The translations under genes and the position numbers were made by a program. The notes beneath the pieces were generated by a model that did no database searches, was not told the origin of the DNA, and saw only the letters and a program-made list of their open reading frames with translations. From assembly GCF_902497785.1 (NCBI RefSeq), contig NZ_CABVHK010000024.1, forward strand, positions 37,042-101,041: a stretch of 64,000 nt of DNA, given 5' to 3'. This document shows, piece after piece, positions 59,563-64,000 of this stretch (within the stretch, counting starts at the first letter, position 1; the number at the start of each line of letters is the position of its first letter). The stretch is from Pseudomonas fluorescens. GTDB lineage: Bacteria; Pseudomonadota; Gammaproteobacteria; Pseudomonadales; Pseudomonadaceae.

Positions 59563-60849
59563 TTACTGCGCATCCAGTTGCTTGCCACGGGTTTCCGGCA
59601 AACTCAGTGCCGCGAGTATCACAACCCCGTAGGAAATTGCCGCAAACGCCCCGATGCCCACGCTTAACGGCACCTTCTGACTGAGCAAGCCGATCAGCAG
59701 CGGAAACAACGCCGCCAGCGCCCGGCCGATGTTGTAACAAAAGCCCTGGCCGGAACCGCGGATCCGCGTCGGAAACAGCTCGGTCAAAAACGCGCCCATG
59801 CCGCTGAAAATCCCCGAAGCGAAGAAGCCCAAAGGAAAGCCCAGCCACAGCATCACGCCATTGCTGACCGGCAATTGGGTGTAGAGCAGCACGATGGTGA
59901 ATGAGCCGACGGCGAACAGAATGAAATTTTTCTTACGGCCAAGGATGTCAGTCAAATAGGCGCTGATCACGTACCCGACGTAGGAACCGACGATCACCAT
60001 CGCCAGATAACCGCCCGTGCCGAGTACGCTCAAGCCGCGTTCGTTCTTCAGAAAGGTCGGCAGCCAGGAGGTGATTGCGTAGTAACCGCCGAGTGCGCCG
60101 GTGGTCAGCACCGAAGCGCGGATCGTGGTGAAGAGGATGCCGGGGGCAAAAATCTCATAGAATTTCGCCGGGTTGCTCGGTTCCTGTCGGGCTTTGGCTT
60201 CGCGATAAATCTCCGGGTCCTTGACCAGGCGCCGGACGAAAATCACGAAAATAGCCGGCACGATGCCGAGGATGAACAGCGCGCGCCAGGCATCTTCGGG
60301 AGGCAATACCGAGAACAGCAGCGCATACAAAATCGCCGTCAGCCCCCATCCCAGCGCCCAACCCGATTGCACCATGCCCACCGCTTTGCCGCGGTCCTTG
60401 GCACGAATCACTTCGCCCATCAACACCGCGCCGGCGGTCCACTCACCGCCGAAGCCGAAACCCATCAAGGTGCGGCTGATCAGCAGTTGTTCATAGTTTT
60501 GTGCGAAGCCACAGAGGAAGGTGAAGAAGGCAAACCACAGCACCGTCAGTTGCAGGGTGCGTACGCGCCCGATGCGGTCGGAGAGAATCCCCGCCACCCA
60601 GCCGCCGATGGCCGAGGCGATCAGTGTGCTGGTGTGAATCAACCCTGCTTCGCCGGTGGTGATGCCCCACATCGCAATCAGGGTCGGCACCACGAAGCTG
60701 AGCATCTGGGTGTCCATGCCGTCCAGGCCGTAGCCGATCTTGCAGCTCCAGAACGTTCGGCGCTCCTGCTGATTGATGTTGCGGTACCAGTCGAAAGGTC
60801 CCGGCCGAGCGGTGGCTTTCGGGGTGAAGGGGGTGTCGGGCGCACTCAT
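59563..60849 (-). CDS. MFS transporter linked to pxpABC
   Basis: A 428-residue MFS protein with twelve helices and a 28-residue N-terminal tail. DSRIG-like signature (LSDRIGRVRTLQ) lies between helices 2 and 3. It is first in the operon with pxpABC and divergent from a LysR gene, so it probably imports 5-oxoproline or a similar compound. Start ATG at 60849 (MSAPDTPF) was preferred over the longer frame to 60957. Confidence 0.9.
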   Translation of the reverse strand: MSAPDTPFTPKATARPGPFDWYRNINQQERRTFWSCKIGYGLDGMDTQMLSFVVPTLIAMWGITTGEAGLIHTSTLIASAIGGWVAGILSDRIGRVRTLQLTVLWFAFFTFLCGFAQNYEQLLISRTLMGFGFGGEWTAGAVLMGEVIRAKDRGKAVGMVQSGWALGWGLTAILYALLFSVLPPEDAWRALFILGIVPAIFVIFVRRLVKDPEIYREAKARQEPSNPAKFYEIFAPGILFTTIRASVLTTGALGGYYAITSWLPTFLKNERGLSVLGTGGYLAMVIVGSYVGYVISAYLTDILGRKKNFILFAVGSFTIVLLYTQLPVSNGVMLWLGFPLGFFASGIFSGMGAFLTELFPTRIRGSGQGFCYNIGRALAALFPLLIGLLSQKVPLSVGIGAFAAISYGVVILAALSLPETRGKQLDAQ

Positions 60850-60998
60850 GGCAAAAGTCTCCGCGCAAATTTTATTGGTATTGTTCTGAGCCCCGACGAC
60901 GCCTATCGTGGGAACCGGATGGCCTGATTTTTGGGCGCCCGGCCCTGCTGCGTCCAACTAATAAAACCCCGGCCTAGGCATAAGAAAAAGTTGATTCC
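60850..60998. promoter_or_regulatory. Divergent promoter region of the MFS-pxpABC operon and LysR gene
   Basis: A spacer of 149 bases with A+T-rich patches at 60868-60890 and 60957-60995. Two segments (TTTTATTGGT and CTAATAAAAC) are loosely complementary and may be LysR half-sites. No strict dyad was found. Confidence 0.4.
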
Positions 60999-61913
60999 AT
61001 GAACCTGAAGTTTCTCGAGACCTTTGTCTGGGTCGCCCGACTCAAGAGTTTCCGCCTGACCGCAGACAAGCTCTTCACCACCCAGGCGTCGATTTCCAGT
61101 CGCATCGCCGTGCTTGAAGGCGAGCTCGGAGTGAAGCTGTTTTTGCGTGACTCGCGCGGCGTGAGCCTGACGCCCGAAGGCTTGAAAGTGCTCGAATACG
61201 CCGAGCAAATGATGGACACCATGCAGGCGCTCAAGCAGTCGATCGAGACGCGTTCGAGCAAGGTCGGACGGGTGCGGATCGGTGTGATGGACACGGTGAT
61301 TCACACGTGGTTGAGCCCGTTGGTGGCGCAAATGATGGACCACTATCCTTTAGTTGAAATCGAGCTGGTGGCCGATACTGCGCTGAACCTCTGCGATCAG
61401 CTGCAAAAAGGCTTCCTCGATCTGATCCTGCAAACCGACCTGCTGCGCCAGGAAAGCGTGCGCAGCCTGGAGCTGGCGAGTCATCCAATGGGCTGGATCG
61501 TCGCCAGCAACTCGATCTACAACCGCGAGTACGCCGGCATTACCGACCTGGCGCGGGAACGCATCATTACTTACTCGAAAAACTCCCATCCCCATCAAGA
61601 CATTCTTGCGCTGATGCAGGCCAACGGCGTCCTGACGCCAAGGCTCAACTGCGTGAATTCGGTGTCGGCGATTACCCGGCTGCTGCGCGACGGCTTCGGC
61701 ATCGGCGCGTTGCCGCCGGTACTGGTGGCCGAGGAGCTGGCGCGGGGGGAATTGACCTTGCTGGCCATCGACCAACGGCCACCGGACTTGCAAGTGGTGG
61801 TGTCGTGGCGCATCGGGGTGGAATGGGTCGAGGAGATTGTGGCGTTGTGTCAGCAGGTGCTGGAGGGGTATGCGCGCAAGGTGGGTGAAAACTACATCAC
61901 CCTGGCTGATTGA
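60999..61913 (+). CDS. LysR-family regulator of the pxp operon
   Basis: A 304-residue LysR protein with HTH at about residues 18-50 (FRLTADKLFTTQASISSRIA) and an effector domain after residue 90. It is divergent from the MFS-pxpABC operon, so that is its likely target. ATG 60999 has a weak upstream purine tract (AAGAAAAAG). Confidence 0.9.
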   Translation: MNLKFLETFVWVARLKSFRLTADKLFTTQASISSRIAVLEGELGVKLFLRDSRGVSLTPEGLKVLEYAEQMMDTMQALKQSIETRSSKVGRVRIGVMDTVIHTWLSPLVAQMMDHYPLVEIELVADTALNLCDQLQKGFLDLILQTDLLRQESVRSLELASHPMGWIVASNSIYNREYAGITDLARERIITYSKNSHPHQDILALMQANGVLTPRLNCVNSVSAITRLLRDGFGIGALPPVLVAEELARGELTLLAIDQRPPDLQVVVSWRIGVEWVEEIVALCQQVLEGYARKVGENYITLAD

Positions 61914-61920
61914 TCACATC

Positions 61921-62014
61921 CTGTGGAGAGGGGATTTATCCCCGTTGGGCAGCGAAGCGGCCCCAAAAAATGGGACTGCTCCGCAGTCCAACGGGGATAA
62001 ATCCCCTCGCCACA
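61921..62014. repeat. REPIN, TGGAGAGGGGATTTATCCCC class
   Basis: Inverted pair between convergent LysR and DUF2937 genes. The arms share GGGGATTTATCCCCGTTGG. Confidence 0.9.
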
Positions 62015-62030
62015 AGTAACACGCCAATCG

Positions 62031-62573
62031 TTAGAGCCCGCGCACGTCGCGGTCTTCAATCGGCCGGCTCTGGCGCAGGCGTTTGCCGCCCAGCACCACC
62101 CAGTCGATCAGCCGGAACAGGCATTCGATCCCGAAGGACAGCAACAACGCGCCGCTCATGCCCCAGATCATCGCTTGCGGGGTCAGCAGGATCTGGTAGC
62201 TGTAGCCGTTCCAGGTTTCCTTGCGAATATCCGGGTCGGCAGCCAGCACCACTTGCAGGAAACGGATGTACCACGGGCCTTGCATCGCCTGGTGTTGCTT
62301 ATCGAGCGCGAGCTGACGGGTGAGCAGGTTACTCAGGCTGTCGGCATCGCTGCGAAAAATCGGGTCTTCGCTGGCGCGGTAATGGGCGACCAAGGCCTGC
62401 ATGTCACCCTTGAAGAACTGATTGGCCGTGCCTTGAAACCCGCTCAAACCGGTCTGCGCCTCAATCAGATGCGCTTCGATGCGCTGGGCGTAATCGTTGA
62501 TAAACCCCGGCACCTGGACACCGATCAACAGGCCCGCCGCGAATAACACCAGCCGTAGATAACTGAGCAACAT
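62031..62573 (-). CDS. DUF2937 family membrane protein
   Basis: A 180-residue inner-membrane protein with helices at about residues 5-22 and 140-165 and a polar central part (FQGTANQFFKGDMQALVAHY). The DUF2937 family is of unknown function. ATG 62573 was chosen over a TTG at 62582, which lies too near its AAGG site. It is 12 bases after the amidotransferase gene on the same strand. Confidence 0.85.
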   Translation of the reverse strand: MLLSYLRLVLFAAGLLIGVQVPGFINDYAQRIEAHLIEAQTGLSGFQGTANQFFKGDMQALVAHYRASEDPIFRSDADSLSNLLTRQLALDKQHQAMQGPWYIRFLQVVLAADPDIRKETWNGYSYQILLTPQAMIWGMSGALLLSFGIECLFRLIDWVVLGGKRLRQSRPIEDRDVRGL

Positions 62574-62585
62574 GGGGCGCAATCC

Positions 62586-63362
62586 TTATTCGGTCTTGCC
62601 CTGGCTGACGCATTCACCGCGTCGCCAGAGGCTCCATTGGCCCGGTTCGTAGCGGGTCCAGGTTTCGTTTTCGGTCAGGGGTTCGGTGGCGATCACGGTG
62701 ACCACGTCGTTGGGCGTGGTTTCCGCCTGGAAATCGACGATCACATCGACATCCTTCAAGCGCGCCGGGCCAAACGGGGCACGGCGGGTAATCTGCGCCA
62801 GTTTGGTGGAGCAATAGCAGAACAGCCAGTCGCCGTCGCTGAGCAGGCAATTGAACACGCCTTTGCTGCGGTATTCGGCGCAGGCTGCGACCAGGTCCGG
62901 CAACAATGCTTCGATGTCGACCGGCTCGGGAAACGCTGCGCGCACGCGGTTGAGCAAATCGCAAAAGGCCGCTTCGCTGTCGGTGTCGCCGACCGGGCGG
63001 TAAAAACTCTTGATCGGTTCAAACTCCGCCAACTGGCCGTTATGCGCGAAGCACCAGTTGCGACCCCACAGTTCGCGCACAAACGGATGGGTGTTGGACA
63101 GGCAGACCTTGCCGACGTTGGCCTGGCGGATGTGGCCGATCACCACTTCGCTCTTGATCGGATAGCGCTGCACCAGGTTCGCGACTTCCGACTCGCAGCT
63201 GGCCGCCGGGTCCTGGAACAGGCGCAGGCCACGGCCTTCATAGAATGCGATGCCCCAACCGTCACGGTGCGGGCCGGTGCGGCCGCCGCGTTGCATCAGC
63301 CCGGTGAAGCTGAACACGATATCGGTCGGGACATTGGCGCTCATGCCCAATAACTCACACAT
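62586..63362 (-). CDS. Class II glutamine amidotransferase (YafJ-like)
   Basis: A 258-residue protein with nucleophile Cys2 after the initiating Met (MCELLGMSAN) and the typical RGGRTGPHRDGWGIAFYEG and HIRQANVGKVCLSNTHPF. The YafJ group is an amidase without a known synthase domain. Start ATG 63362 leaves Cys2 exposed after Met removal, as required. Confidence 0.92.
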   Translation of the reverse strand: MCELLGMSANVPTDIVFSFTGLMQRGGRTGPHRDGWGIAFYEGRGLRLFQDPAASCESEVANLVQRYPIKSEVVIGHIRQANVGKVCLSNTHPFVRELWGRNWCFAHNGQLAEFEPIKSFYRPVGDTDSEAAFCDLLNRVRAAFPEPVDIEALLPDLVAACAEYRSKGVFNCLLSDGDWLFCYCSTKLAQITRRAPFGPARLKDVDVIVDFQAETTPNDVVTVIATEPLTENETWTRYEPGQWSLWRRGECVSQGKTE

Positions 63363-63392
63363 GCTCGGATTCTCTGAAAGGCAGGGGCAAGG

Positions 63393-63881
63393 TTACAAAC
63401 GCGGTTCGACCCGCATGCGCTGGGGATTGCTCGGGACTGGCGGGCGACCGTAGCGATCATCGCCGGCACCGCCGAAAGGATGATCCTCTTCAGGCTCGTC
63501 GGCCCGGACCGCAGCCTTGGCGGCGGCGGTGCGCTCCTTGCGGGCGTTGGAGGCGCGTTCGAGCGGGAAACGAATCGCCACGAACACCAGGTAGATACCG
63601 AAGGCGATCATGCCGTACATCAACAGATCGGAAACCGCCCGCCAGGCGTTGTTGCCGACTTTGAACGCCAGGTCCAAAGCGGTAATGGCGATAGCCGGGG
63701 CGACTTTTTCCTTCACCGGATCAATGATGGTCGGGCTGAACAGCAACACCGCCACCAGCAGTCGCAGCGGCTCGCGCAGCCAGCGCCACATCCAGCGGGT
63801 CATGCGCATCCACACCAACAGGCAGCCCAAAGCGGCAAAGGCGTAAAGGCCCCAAGCGATCAGATAGTCGTTCTCGGTCAT
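63393..63881 (-). CDS. Conserved Pseudomonas membrane protein
   Basis: A 162-residue protein with three or four hydrophobic helices in residues 5-105, followed by a charged, disordered C-terminus with the motif EPEEDHPFGGAGDDRYGRPP. I do not recognise a named family. The ATG at 63881 (MTENDYLIAWG) was used, although one at 63890 is also in frame. It is 30 bases upstream of the amidotransferase gene, so the three genes to 62031 may be one unit. Confidence 0.78.
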   Translation of the reverse strand: MTENDYLIAWGLYAFAALGCLLVWMRMTRWMWRWLREPLRLLVAVLLFSPTIIDPVKEKVAPAIAITALDLAFKVGNNAWRAVSDLLMYGMIAFGIYLVFVAIRFPLERASNARKERTAAAKAAVRADEPEEDHPFGGAGDDRYGRPPVPSNPQRMRVEPRL

Positions 63882-63974
63882 GGTGTCCATGGCAAGGCAG
63901 GCAAAGAGGCGCTTATAGTAACGACTTTTCGCACAGCAGGCTTGCACCAATGGCTGTTGGGCAGACACCGAACC

Positions 63975-64000
63975 TGTGGGAGCGAGCTTGGTCTGGGCGG
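63975..64000. repeat. Single REP half, cut by window end
   Basis: TGTGGGAGCGAGCTTG at the window end is the left arm of a REP of the class seen at 17564. The partner would lie beyond the window. Confidence 0.75.

Overview
This 64 kb window is chromosomal DNA from a fluorescent Pseudomonas of the P. fluorescens type. The evidence is about 60% GC in ordinary genes, protein sequences close to P. aeruginosa orthologues (GbuA, LpxO, PA3286-type ketoacyl synthase, AceK, HrpA), and about twenty intergenic REP/REPIN palindromes of three sequence classes. Gene order also matches blocks of the P. aeruginosa chromosome: gbuR-gbuA-PA1420-PA1419-PA1418 with a PA1414-like gene nearby, and the azoR/PA3224/PA3225-LysR/hydrolase/ppiA/ABC block (PA3223 to PA3228). 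These matches are from memory and were not searched. I see no rRNA, tRNA, CRISPR array, prophage or insertion sequence.

Layout: 1-6.2 kb holds the end of a DTW-domain tRNA-modification gene and the 4-guanidinobutyrate cluster (gbuR, gbuA, SnoaL-like protein, two transporters). 6.3-16.6 kb is mixed housekeeping: an acyl-carrier-like protein without its serine, a PA1414-like small protein, CvfB-like S1 protein, a FLxxGGxIxxI small protein, TorF-like outer-membrane protein, DUF6279 lipoprotein, DUF899 protein, DEAD-box helicase and YbdG-like mechanosensitive channel. 16.6-24.9 kb holds an EamA exporter, the azoR-LysR-hydrolase-ppiA-ABC block, a 0.7 kb inverted-repeat element and aqpZ. 25-35.2 kb holds a FemAB-like acyltransferase, a porin with a good candidate Pho box, a FabH-like synthase, hrpA and aceK.

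35.4-37.3 kb is a low-GC accessory insert: an S-type-pyocin-like toxin with a C-terminal type-44 polymorphic toxin domain, and an overlapping membrane-anchored candidate immunity gene. It lies between aceK and an EamA gene and is the most novel locus in the window. 38.4-50.5 kb is a sugar-acid catabolic region. One operon encodes an enolase-family dehydratase, an AraD1-type 2-keto-3-deoxy-pentonate dehydratase and a 2-oxoglutarate-semialdehyde dehydrogenase. A second encodes an MFS transporter, a lactonase-like amidohydrolase and a PdxA-like dehydrogenase. Divergent to it are a TctCBA tripartite transporter and a LysR regulator. I found the same 15-base near-palindrome upstream of the dehydratase operon and twice between the MFS and tctC genes, so one regulator probably controls all three units and the pathway ends in 2-oxoglutarate.

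50.7-64 kb holds lpxO, cysK, a DUF748 protein, a DUF4160/DUF2442-HTH gene pair resembling a toxin-antitoxin module, a MoxR-AAA/VWA pair, the 5-oxoprolinase genes pxpABC with an MFS transporter and divergent LysR gene, and membrane or amidotransferase genes. REP sequences sit at many gene ends. In at least four genes the stop codon is the TAG inside the REP core GTAGGAGC.
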